Assembly: GCF_040954645.1 (NCBI RefSeq)
Contig: NC_092811.1
Location: 88,713,199 to 88,777,198, forward strand
DNA from: Diabrotica undecimpunctata
Lineage: Eukaryota; Arthropoda; Insecta; Coleoptera; Chrysomelidae
Length of the DNA: 64,000 bases
Direction: 5' to 3'
Part shown: one piece after another, positions 54,600-63,828 of the stretch
How positions within the stretch are numbered: position 1 is the stretch's first letter
How the letters are laid out: every line of letters starts with the position of its first letter
Notes under the pieces: model-generated
What the model saw: the letters and a program-made list of their open reading frames with translations, nothing else
Database searches by the model: none
Told to the model about the DNA's origin: nothing
Made by a program: the position numbers and the translations under genes

Positions 54600-55583
54600 A
54601 TTATAATTACATTCGAATTGTGCAGGTGTTCTCAAAAAAGAATTTTTCAAATAATCCCAATCTTAAGTTTTTCAACACATCGCTATCCTTCAAATCATGT
54701 GTAAAATTCTTTGGTATTTGGTTTGATATTCAACTTACTTGGAAATAACACATTAGACAATTAGTACTGACTTATAATAAGAAACTTAATCTAATGAGAA
54801 CATTGTCAAATAGATGCTGGGGCTCTGATCGCTCTACCCTGCTAACAATCTACAGAACTTTAATTAGATCAAAAATTGATTATGGATCAATTGCTTACGT
54901 CTCTGTATTCGCCATATTGTTAAAACAGCTAGACTCTATACACAACACAGCACTTAGACTCTCTCTTGGAGAAACGTCACCTGTAGAAAGTTTATATTGT
55001 GAAAGTGGGGAGCCTTCAGTATATCACCTCCGAATTTCAGGTGCATAACACGTGATGACGTAACACGTATGAAACGTCAATTGCTTCAAATGTAAACAAA
55101 CCTCTATTTAATATCACGTTCACTAATAAATATATAAATCTCTTTACCAATAGTAAACACAAACCTTACTATGAGCGAGTACGGTGTTGTCTGAGATATA
55201 TCGACATCGAATTCCCAAATATTTTTCCAATCAATATTAAAAGCCCTTCACCTTGGATAATTAATACACCAAATATAAATACTGGCCTAACCCAATTTGA
55301 CAAACATATTAATAGTCAAGCAGAGATCAAGAATAATCTAGATGTAATTCTCAGTTAGTATTATAAGCATCGTTATAAAACCTTTACAGATCATGTATGA
55401 CAGATGAGTAGGCGGTGCATTCATTACCCTAAGCTATACATATCAATAATTTCGTTTCCTAACCTACTTTACGATTTTCTCCGTTGAGCTCTATGCAGTG
55501 CTCAAAGCTATCATGCATATAAATTCTAATGACATTCCTAACTCTATTATCTTGAATGACTCACCAAGCGTCCTTCAAACCCT
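54600..55583 (+). pseudogene. LINE I: RT thumb and start of RNase H
   Basis: 54618-54748: VQVFSKKNFSNNPNLKFF and FKSCVKFFGIWFDIQLTWK. 54794-55048: TLSNRCWGSDRSTLLTIYRT, LIRSKIDYGSIAYVSVFAIL, LDSIHNTALRLSLGETSPVE. The K-x-x-G-x-x-x-D-x-x-L-x-W and SKIDYG blocks are the Jockey-type thumb. Then frames shift until ELYAVLKAIMHINSNDIPNS and SVLQTL at the LINE J junction, the second RNase H motif. Confidence 0.72.
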
Positions 55584-56621
55584 CTTCTTCTTCTTTTTAT
55601 GTACACATGACTCTGTCTGTTTTTCAATGTGCCTCCAGTAAGTTGTCGTTCCATCGTTTTCGTGGTCTTCCTACCGATCGTCTTCCTATTGGGGAACCGT
55701 CTCTTGTCGTCTCTACTACTCTATTTGTTGTCATTCGGATTATATGATCGTTCCATTCTACTCTTCTATTTCTTACCCAGTTCTTGATGTTCTCCACCTT
55801 GCATCTACGTCGTATATCTGTACTTCTAGCTCTGTCCCTTAGTGTCTTACCATCAATTTTTCTAAGTGTTTTCATCTCTGCTGTTTCTAACATCCTTTTT
55901 GTCCTCTCTGTGTCAGGTCTTGTTTCTGCCGCGTATGTCATTGTTGGTCTGATGACTGTTTTGTAAATTCTGCCTTTCGTTTCTTTCCCGATATTTTTAT
56001 TTCTCCATATTGTTTCATTTAGGTAGCCTGTGGGTCTGTTTTTTCTATTCACTAGATCTTCCACTTCAGTTTCAAGCTTTCCGTAGCTAGATGTGATGCC
56101 TAGATATTTAAACTCCCCATCACTTGTTCTAGTATCTGACCTTCCAGCACCAATTTACATCTTAGTAAATTTGCTGTTGTAACCATGCATTTTGTCTTTT
56201 TTGGGAAATTAACATGTTAAATTTTCTGGCGGTTATATTAAATTGGTGCCGCATACGTTGTAAATCATCTTTACTTTCAGAGAGTAGTATTGTGTCGTCT
56301 GCATAGCAGATTATTTTAAGTTGTTTTTCTCCCATTTGGTATCCTTTTTAGTTCTTACTTTTTTTATTATTGCATCCATAATCAGGTTGAACAATAGAGG
56401 ACTCAGGGAATCTCCCTGTCTTATCCCATTGCCAGCTTCAATAGGGTCGGTTAGTTCTTCTTCTACTTTTACTTTTATTGTGTTGTTTTGGTAGATATTT
56501 TCGATCGTTTTGATTATTCCTACATATTCCTCTTGCATACAATAACTGGATAACGTCCTTTAATTTGACCCGGTTAAATGCCTTTTTAAGGTCCATCAAA
56601 GAGATATGCCGGTTTGTTGTA
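55584..56621 (-). mobile_element. LINE J, 5'-truncated, nested in LINE I
   Basis: 10-bp duplication TTCAAACCCT (55574-55583 and 56622-56631). Minus orientation with (GAA)n-like 3' tail. Removing it with one duplication gives VLQTLKQTYPK in the LINE I frame. Confidence 0.88.
55624..56621 (-). pseudogene. LINE J reverse transcriptase 3' half and C-terminus
   Basis: From 56626 down: HISLMDLKKAFNRVKLKDVI (palm), IIKTIENIYQNNTIKVKVEE, GNGIRQGDSLSPLLFNLIMD (QGDSLSPLLF block), a catalytic region in another frame near 56300, then 56064-55624: YLNETIWRNKNIGKETKGRI, TVIRPTMTYAAETRPDTERT, WVRNRRVEWNDHIIRMTTNR and SIGRRSVGRPRKRW-type ending. Same family as 29215-29450. Confidence 0.78.
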
Positions 56622-56631
56622 TTCAAACCCT

Positions 56632-57035
56632 TAAACAGACATATCCCAAAGGTTCCCTTAAGAAACTGATAAAACTAAAAGTCATACAGGCTCTAGAAAA
56701 TTCTAGAAGTATCAGATTTATATAAATTCCATCCCACATTGACACTGCAGACAACGAAAGAGCGGACCAATATACGAGTGAAATTTCTATATGTGCCGAT
56801 GTAGAAACAGCCGAGAATAGAAAACACCGCGAGTGATATAGAAGCTTTCGTTAAAAATCGAGTTTTGTGCAAGTGGAAAAATGAATGGCAATCTTCCCAA
56901 AAATCTCTGAAGCAACTTAAAAATCACGTTACAACTTGGGAATCCTCAACTAGGGACAGAAGAGAACAATTGGTGATAACGAAATTACGAATTGGACATA
57001 CGAGACTTATTCATTCCATTCATGGTTAACCGTTT
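56632..57035 (+). pseudogene. LINE I: end of RNase H and C-terminus
   Basis: KQTYPKGSLKKLIKLK-type start, then IPSHIDTADNERADQYTSEI (the last RNase H motif, PSH...N-E-x-A-D), and SDIEAFVKNRVLCKWKNEWQ, HVTTWESSTRDRREQLVITK, LRIGHTRLIHSIHG then TAA. W-x-x-x-W and the R-x-x-x-x-x-x-x-x-x-L-R-I-G-H-T end are Jockey-type. It stops about 230 bp from exon C. Confidence 0.75.
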
Positions 57036-57264
57036 TTTATTAGTATGCCATAGTTTTGCAAATTTTTGTGTCGCATTTAACATACTTAAATGTATAAGTA
57101 ATTTATCGGGCACTAATTTTCCAGCGAATAATATTGTAATTTTTTTTAAAATCTATAGAAATATTTTATAAAATTTAATTTTGTAATTCTGTTGCCGCCG
57201 CTAATAACCATTATGGTGGATGCGGCTGTACTTTTTAAATAAAAAAAAAATAAGTAAAGGGTAC

Positions 57265-57445
57265 CTAGTGTTGTTCCAATTTCGTAAATGCAAGCAGCCA
57301 CAGTTTTCCTAACGAGGTAGCAAGGATCTCCAGCCAAATCTTGGAATATTAAATACCATTTGTTTAGTTCAGACCTAAGTTGAGCAGTAATGAAAAATGT
57401 CACAGCTGGAAGATTCAAGGCGCAGTATTCCCTACAAGATACAGC
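57265..57445 (-). CDS. PPP4R4: PPP4R4-like exon C
   Basis: A 181-nt exon between acceptor TTTATTTCAG (AG at 57447-57446) and donor GTACCC at 57264. Phase 0 in, phase 1 out. The sequence runs AVSCREYCALNLPAVTFFIT, then a helix ending in KWYLIFQDLAGD, then VRKTVAACIYEIGTTLG. The VRKTVA motif following a short acidic turn is a HEAT repeat hallmark, and CALNLPAV followed by DP-x-x-x-VRKTVA matches my recollection of PPP4R4 orthologues. The donor (GTACCC) is weaker than the other donors in this gene. Confidence 0.8.
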
Positions 57446-57588
57446 CTGAAATAAAAAGAAAACATTAAAATAAAGTATAATAAAACCGAAAACAATTTAT
57501 TATCACCACTATAAGAAGAAGAAAACTCAGACATAAAAAACTACAGACCAATAACTTTTTCTTCATTTTCATGTGCCCTGTCCTTTGT

Positions 57589-57639
57589 GAACGTTAGCTA
57601 TTAACATGGCTGTGCAGCCAATGTTAATAGCTAACGTTC
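57589..57639. repeat. Near-perfect 51-bp hairpin
   Basis: GAACGTTAGCTATTAACAT (57589-57607) is perfectly mirrored by ATGTTAATAGCTAACGTTC (57621-57639). The loop GGCTGTGCAGCCA pairs further (GGCTG/CAGCC) leaving one unpaired A and a TG turn. Confidence 0.9.
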
Positions 57640-57685
57640 TGTAGTATGACTCACACAAGACCGGTAGCTACTGTTGTAACTCTCT

Positions 57686-58319
57686 CAAGTCCATGTCAGA
57701 CGGTTAAATATTTGATCAAACTAGTTTGAGCAAACTGACGTAATGACGTCATAATTACAGTTTGTTCAAATTTTTAAAATCTACCTGTCACACGATCATT
57801 CAAATTTGATCAAATTGACGTATGTCAAGAAAATTAATTGTCTTTTTGCTTATTTTATTAGTTACTTGGGCTTTATTTACGATTCTAATTTTTCCTATAC
57901 ACAAAGAAAATAAATAGGGTGAAAGGATTTTTATAATAATATGGATGTTTGACATTATATAAACAGCCTCTTTCTCGGTATAAATCAATTATGTAGAAAC
58001 TTGTTCCCGGCTGCAAGATATTTCAAATTTTTATTTTTATTTTATAACAAAATAGGAAGACAAATAAACCACACACTGTCAACCAAAGAAAAAAAGAAAA
58101 TTAATTTAAATACGTTATGCCTAACTGCTGATTGTCATTTGACTTTTGATATTTTTTGACCAATCAAAATTAAAGTTTGATCAAACTGACCTTGAAAATA
58201 GAAGACCCTCTATTTTTAGAGGATTTGATCCAACTCAGGATGTGACGTCATATGCTGTCAATTTTTTGGTTTGGTCAAACTAGTTTGATCAAATATTTGA
58301 CCGCCTGACACGGACTTCA
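57686..58319. mobile_element. MITE with about 45-bp terminal inverted repeats
   Basis: Left AAGTCCATGTCAGACGGTTA then AATATTTGATCAAACTAG; the right end on the opposite strand reads AAGTCCGTGTCAGGCGGTCA then AATATTTGATCAAACTAG. Four or five mismatches in about 45. Interior non-coding. Target duplication not resolved. Confidence 0.75.
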
Positions 58320-58379
58320 GACATGCACTGTAAATTCGATAAGTAAATTTGTTACTTCATAGGGGATTCACCGTATTTT

Positions 58380-58600
58380 AAATTATTATCACTACAGCGG
58401 TTTCAGTCAGAGTGCCTTTCTCAAGTGGCACTTCGAAATATATACAACTCAAAACGAAGAACTGAGCCCAGCGGCATAAGCAGGGATACGTCACGGCAAG
58501 ACCAGATGGCTGAAAAATGATAGAAGACACCAGTATAAATAGTGAGATATCATAACTGTTTATCTTAAGGTATGTCATTCAGAATTAAATTATAGATTAA
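58380..58600 (-). repeat. Penelope-like 3' UTR remnant
   Basis: Minus strand: GCCACTTGAGAAAGGCACTC then TGACTGAAACCGCTGTAGTG. The C-x-T-G-A-G-A/G-A-A-G-G-C-A-C-T...GAAAC pattern is that of Penelope-like 3' regions. Confidence 0.5.
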
Positions 58601-59800
58601 ATAATATAGAATTTGATATCCTAGATTCTAACTTGAGAATTAAGATAGATAATATAATAGATAAAAAATTCAATACATGGTGTAAAAACTAAATAATTAA
58701 TTTGCAATAGTATAAAACCCAATGTTCATTATACAAAAAGTTTTTCGAACCATAATTTTTTCAATAGATTTATACAGATATAGTAGGATCGTTTTAGCCT
58801 GTCGCATAAGTAATAAAAGTGTCTGTTCAGATTTGCCTCAGGTAGTCAGCGGTTCTCAAATTAAAAATGTACGGTTTTCTTAATTTGATAATACGACATT
58901 AGGGATTTTTTTAATAAAATAACTTTGTATTATGTTTAATAATAATTGAATATCATAATGTAAATTGATAAACATTGAGTATGAAATATACAGGGTCATT
59001 CACGCAACATGTTGGTTAAAAGTTTTCAAAGTTCTGGCCGTCATTGGTTTCTGCAAACTTGAAATAATGGGTTATGCAAAGCATTCTTCATTTTTTAAAT
59101 ATTTGCATTCTTCTAGCACTTCCGGTTGTACCAGAAGTCGCCATTAAGTTTCTTATTTTAAATGGAAACTGTGCTTTTTGTTATTTTTTTTTTAGAATCT
59201 ACGTAAAATTCTGGATCGATTTTTATTGGGATACCATTCTCGAAAAAATAGCCGTTTTTGAGATATTTAAAGTTTTTGAAAAATTATACTAAACTCTATT
59301 TTTATTTAAGCATAAAAAAAATTGCCAATGTTAATACTGGGAAATTTCCGTGTATTTACATTTAAGTGGTAGGTTAGCCCATTTGGCTTTATCACTACCG
59401 GTCAAAGCAATTGTTCGGCGATCTAATGATGGTTGTGTGTGACGATACTTGCTTTTACTTTTCTGCACCAAGTGCAGTCGAGAGCGAGCAAGCATGGAAT
59501 CCTTTCATCCGTCGTCTAATACCCAGTCATTCGTCCAGTCATGTCCTTAATCTACCTTACTTGCTAATCTAATTTTTTTGGTGCTTGCATTCAAGAGCGT
59601 CGTGCGGCGTGCCTCCGGCTCTCTCCTGCGTGCGGTTTTTGTTTTATTTTTTTTTGTTTTTTTTTTTTGGTGGTTGGTACCCTTTTGTGTTAATTTTTCT
59701 ATCTTTGTCTTAATCTATGGACAGGTATCATCACTATCTGACTCGCTATCCGATTCATCTGAATCTTCATCATTACGAATAATTAAAGGTCTTACTTCAT
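58600..59800. other. Gap with repeat debris, no gene
   Basis: CAGGGTCATTCACGCAACAT at about 58990 and the ACTTCCGGTTGTACCAGAAG hairpin-like motif near 59120 look like transposon debris. T-rich runs occur at 59640-59680. The left end of the DD81E element may lie near 59375. Confidence 0.35.
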
Positions 59801-59812
59801 CAATAACTTGTT

Positions 59813-60992
59813 CTATTTCATATGACTACAATTTTTTTTTTTTTCAATATGCTTACTACATTTCCGCCATTGTTCCTCATTGACTTGGTTTAGTGCATCT
59901 TGCCAGAGTTGTAAAACGCTGGCTTCGTCGGTGGTCTTACATGCATGTTTATCATAGTAGTTTTTAGTGATGCCCCACACCAATTCAATTGGATTGTACT
60001 GGCAGTGATATGGTGGTAGTCTTAGGACCTCATGACCATATTTTAGTGCCATTTGGTCAACGACAAATTTTTTCTCAGTAATGTGTTCTTTGCACTTATT
60101 TAATAATTCAGCTTTTAAAACTAGATGTTCTTGTTCTATATTTTTCTCCGACAGCCACTTTCTTAAGTCTTCTTTTTTCCAGCTGCTTGTGGGAAACTTT
60201 TCCTCCTCTCTGGTGTGATACGAAGCATTGTCTAAGACTATTAATGACGGATTTTCCAGATTGTTTAATAATTTTTCCTCAAACCAATGTTCAAAAATAT
60301 CGGCGTTCATATTTCCGTGGTAATCATCAGTTTTTTTGTCGAAGAAAATATAAGACTAGCATTGGGTATAAAACCTTCTGTATTTCCTGCATGCAATATA
60401 ATATATCTTTTGCCATTACTCGCACTAGTACTCGAATAGCATTTGGTAGAATCATCTTGCCAGGATGATTTGGTATTATTTCCTTTCGCAAAAAGCCATG
60501 TTTCGTCAATAAACACAAATTGTCTGGCAAATTCGGAATTCTTGTTTTTTAAATAGTTTCTTATAAATTTCCATCTTTTTCCAACAACATTGGACAGCTC
60601 GCACAACACTTTACGATTATTGGTTTTTTGTATCTAAAACCCATAGCTTTTAATACTTTTGATAAACTGGTCAAACCCATATCACAAAGTTCTCTGTCCT
60701 TTATTTTTTGAATAAGTGTCTTTCTTGTAACATGTTCTTTTGCTTTGTACATGCTATAAATGATATTTCTGATTGAGATTTTAATACCTAGTGGCAAGTC
60801 GAGTGTTTTCGGATGCAAACGAATCCTTTTATTTTCCTTACTTAATTCCTCCTCACTCATTTTGCGAACTCTTTGTAAGGTCCGTTCTGAAATTCCACAA
60901 GCTGCACTTGTTCTTTTTTGAACTGCCAGCACTGATGTAATTGGTCCCATTTTGATTTTTTCTAAAGTAAAATAATTTTCCACTTTCAACAT
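59813..60992 (-). pseudogene. Tc1/mariner-superfamily transposase with DD81E spacing, two frameshifts
   Basis: Three overlapping frames read in order. 60992-60561: MLKVENYFTLEKIKMGPITS, RTSAACGISERTLQRVRK (HTH). 60609-60307: KRWKFIRNYLKNKNSEFARQ, first catalytic Asp in FVFIDETWLFAKGN. 60310-59813: NADIFEHWFEEKLLNNLENP, second Asp in LIVLDNASYHTRE, and Glu in LPPYHCQYNPIELVWG. Frames change near 60600 and at a T-run near 60335; otherwise it is stop-free, about 390 codons. By my count 81 residues separate the second Asp from Glu, far above the 34 of Tc1. The extra residues form a helical, charged insert. Confidence 0.78.
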
Positions 60993-61119
60993 AATTCGAC
61001 GCTCACTCGAAGATCACTTTTTACGATTTATAAAAAAATTGTTTTGGTAGCGCTGATTTATCCTCAAGTACTACAGCCGACCAGTAGGAGGTTCGGTACC
61101 ACAAAGCAGGTAGAAAAGG

Positions 61120-61640
61120 GAAAGCATAACAGAGTGGCTGTAACTAGAGTCATAAATTATTTTTCGGGCGTTAATCCGAAATACGACAGGGTAAAACGAC
61201 TTCACTATACTAAATTCAGTAATAATGAGATACAACTTTTAAAGGATTTAAATATAACTTGCCTCAACATAACAATAAAAAAACTTTAGAATATTTAAGT
61301 GTAGAATGTGAAGTATCATTAAACAAAACTGCCAATAATATCGAAAAAAGTATCATTACGAAATATATTACCGAGGTGTGTAGTGAAACTAAAAAGCCTG
61401 TTACAAAGAGAATCAAACAGTAATTTCAATTAAAAATAAATCAATAGAAAACAACATAGTGTTTACAAAAGCAGACAAAGGTAACACTGCTATTGCTGTA
61501 GATCAAATAGAATATAATAACAAAACAATGAACTTTTAAATAATCAAAATATGGAAGAACATGCTCCTAAGAGTATAAACACTTCTGATTTAAAATCTTC
61601 GGACACAAGAATTTTGTCTGAAATTCTATGAATCAGTAAA
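61120..61640 (+). pseudogene. Penelope-like element N-terminal fragment
   Basis: KYDRVKRLHYTKFSNNEIQL, LKDLNITCLNITIKKL, then shifted frames with YLSVECEVSLNKTANNIEKS, IITKYITEVCSETKKPVTKR, and NIVFTKADKGNTAIAVDQIE. The T-K-A-D-K-G-N-T motif is the first RT block in Penelope-like proteins. The RT core is absent. It ends within 190 bp of exon B. Confidence 0.7.
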
Positions 61641-61825
61641 AGATAGGAATGATGAGGTCACGTATACGTCTGCTAACACATCGCCTTTGGTACTGTCTGC
61701 CGCAGTTGCAGACGAAATGGCAGTAACAAAAAATTCAGGACAAAGGCTTTTATACCCCGTAAATATACGTTTATAATTCCAAGAAGAATTAGCAGAAAAT
61801 TCAAAATATACATAAATATACATAC

Positions 61826-62055
61826 CATTGCAGGATCAATATCTACATCTAGATCGCTTATTGACAATCCTCTATGAGATAGTTCTTTGAAATTATCTAG
61901 AAACCATATACTATCTGCTTCGGACAAATGTTGTTGAAGGTTGGTCAGTAATTTGCCATAGATTTTTGCAACAGCCGGAAAAGTTAAGTCGCCTTCTTTT
62001 GTACATTGGGTACAAAGTCTTTTCACCAATGGTATAGCAGTGGTTTTTACCGTGT
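61826..62055 (-). CDS. PPP4R4: PPP4R4-like exon B
   Basis: A 230-nt exon with acceptor TATTTTACAG ending at 62056 and donor GTATGTAT starting at 61825. It enters in phase 1 and leaves in phase 0. The product reads from TVKTTAIPLVKRLCTQCTKE through KIYGKLLTNLQQHLSEADSI to SDLDVDIDPAM. The basic IPLVKRLC segment followed by a helix and an aromatic WFLDNF stretch resembles the central HEAT array of PPP4R4. The opening residues join directly to exon A (PCLNSG then TVKTT). A Penelope-like relic ends less than 200 bp 3' of the exon without touching it. Confidence 0.8.
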
Positions 62056-62059
62056 CTGT

Positions 62060-62640
62060 AAAATAAGAATACATAATATACAGAAATACATATTTATAAT
62101 TTTGAAAGATATGACCTTAAAAATATATGATAAAAAGAGGGATAAGTTAGGAAGGTACAATTTCATTTAAAGTGTTCGCACTGATAGAAGGAATATTCTA
62201 AACGATCAATCGATCGACAAGCGAATAGAAATAAACGGAGAACGACTGGATACGGATTCCCGTTCTTATAACCATACCATAAACTGTGTTTACTTTCAGC
62301 TTCAAATAAATCTAATTATATTTCAATAATAAAGTATTTCAGTAAATCTGTAAGTAGAAATTAAACTATCATATAAGTCTGACCGAGCACGTTCTAACTG
62401 TTGATAATAGTTCCAAGATGTACCCAGGAACCGGCTCAATGACCTGTCCTCGTGTCCATTAAAAACTAATTGTCCACAATTGTGGGTAACTTTTTTTGAT
62501 GTGTAAACCGTACGTCATACTAACCATAGATACTTTGTCACTCTTTAAGAGTCTCTGAAGGTCTCCCAATTTGTCATCTTTCCGGTCGACAAAGCTATTG
62601 CTACTGTCATTCTTAACTCTTCTAATTATTTCGACAAAAT
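62060..62640. other. Intron between exons B and A, left part, nothing recognised
   Basis: No frame or repeat that I can support. Confidence 0.4.
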
Positions 62641-62657
62641 GAACTTCTCAATACTGC

Positions 62658-62660
<3 letters not shown>

Positions 62661-62740
<80 letters not shown>
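62661..62740. repeat. (TA)n microsatellite
   Basis: 80 bp of perfect TA, directly touching the left arm of the large inverted repeat. Confidence 0.95.
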
Positions 62741-62742
<2 letters not shown>

Positions 62743-62745
<3 letters not shown>

Positions 62746-63420
62746 GAGTGCCTTAAGAACCGGCAAAATAACGCAAAAGATAGAAAACATAATACGTTGT
62801 GAAATAAAAAGAGATGAAAGTAGTAGAGGTGGGAAATTATCGATAGAAACCTCTAATTTACATTACATTACATTACATTAGGACTATCGATAGTTTCCCA
62901 CCTTTAGACGTTAGCTTATGAGCTAGTTGACTTCAGTCATAATATTACAAGTAAGACGTCGAACATTAACATTCTTTAAATTTCGCATAAAGTAAAAACT
63001 GATTGAAGGCAATAAAGCAAATGTAAGTACACATTTTAATTAGTAGTGATTTGATAATTAATTCTTGTTGACGAATACAGAATAACAAGATATGATAATT
63101 CTGTATTGAGAAGAGTGTATGCGACGTTTCAAATCACAGTTTATTATTGATCAATACTTTAATTTTGGATAAAAACATATTCGTACTTAAACTGTTTTTA
63201 CTTACATTACGTGATACGTATTACTATGACTGAAGTCAACCAGCTCATAAGCTAACGTCTAAAGGTGGGAAACTTTCGATAGATCTAATGTAATGTAAAG
63301 TAAATTATAGGTTTATATCGATAATTTCTCATCTCTACTACTTGCATCTCTTTTTATTTCACAACGTATTATGTTTTCTATCTTTTGCGTTATTTTGCCG
63401 ATTCTTAAGGCACTCATCCC
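62743..63420. repeat. Large inverted repeat, arms about 200 bp (Penelope-type pLTR or foldback)
   Basis: Left arm 62743-62941 and right arm 63226-63418 are mirror copies at roughly 90 percent: both carry GATGAGTGCCTTAAGAA, GCAAAATAACGCAAAAGATA, GAAAACATAATACGTTGTGA and TTAGACGTTAGCTTATGAGC. Each arm also holds an inner palindrome (GTGGGAAATTATCGATAG / CTATCGATAGTTTCCCAC). The left arm has CATTA repeats (about 62860-62880). Spacer about 285 bp. Confidence 0.88.
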
Positions 63421-63429
63421 TGTATATAT

Positions 63430-63720
63430 ACAGTACGTAAATCTTTCAGCTTGACATAGGTAATAGTTGACATTAGGAGAGAATGCTCTCTCCTGATGCC
63501 AACCAATATGCAGCTTCGTCGTTTTTTTAAATTTTAAACTGTTTGTCCTTGTATCGTGTTGTGTTAATGTATAATTTTTAATGTTTATGACATTCTCAAT
63601 ATATTGTTGGATAGGCAAAATTTGACGAAATGCCCCTGAAGATGCTCTAAGGACGAAAGTATTTGGGCAAGATTTAATAAATAAACTGTGCTCGATATCG
63701 GCCTTTTATTTGATTAAAAT
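63430..63720 (+). repeat. Penelope-like 3' UTR next to the inverted repeat
   Basis: CCCCTGAAGATGCTCTAAGG then ACGAAAGTATTTGGGC and AATAAATAAACTGTGC (63630-63700). Same style as 19930-19975 and 45635-45690. It suggests that the arms at 62743-63420 are the terminal repeats of a coding-free Penelope-like copy. Confidence 0.55.
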
Positions 63721-63828
63721 TCATTTATTCGAACATTCAACCTTATATCACTTATAGTATTTATTTATGACTTCTTAGAATATATTACGTACAACGATGG
63801 GTATTTTGCTATTATCATCATTACTTAC

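Larger units (their letters stand above)
50930..57035 (+). mobile_element. Jockey-type LINE I, cut by at least three later insertions
   Basis: Plus-strand pieces in order: endonuclease end (FNICTGDSSVI, 50960-51240), WWNLKCNEAVRASRTAFSRF (51270), RARRLINQTKKSSWVQYVSS and TPVREVWKKIRKISGA (51640-51770), RT (51880-52460), RT thumb (54600-55050), post-RT and RNase H start (55080-55583), RNase H end (56632-57035). Insertions: a LINE tail (about 51365-51640), Tc1 (52922-54514) and LINE J (55584-56621). Confidence 0.78.

Noticed and set aside
59578..59883. 101-codon plus-strand frame with Phe/Val/Ser-rich sequence
   Set aside because: Crosses a poly-T tract and overlaps the end of the minus-strand transposase; no homology.
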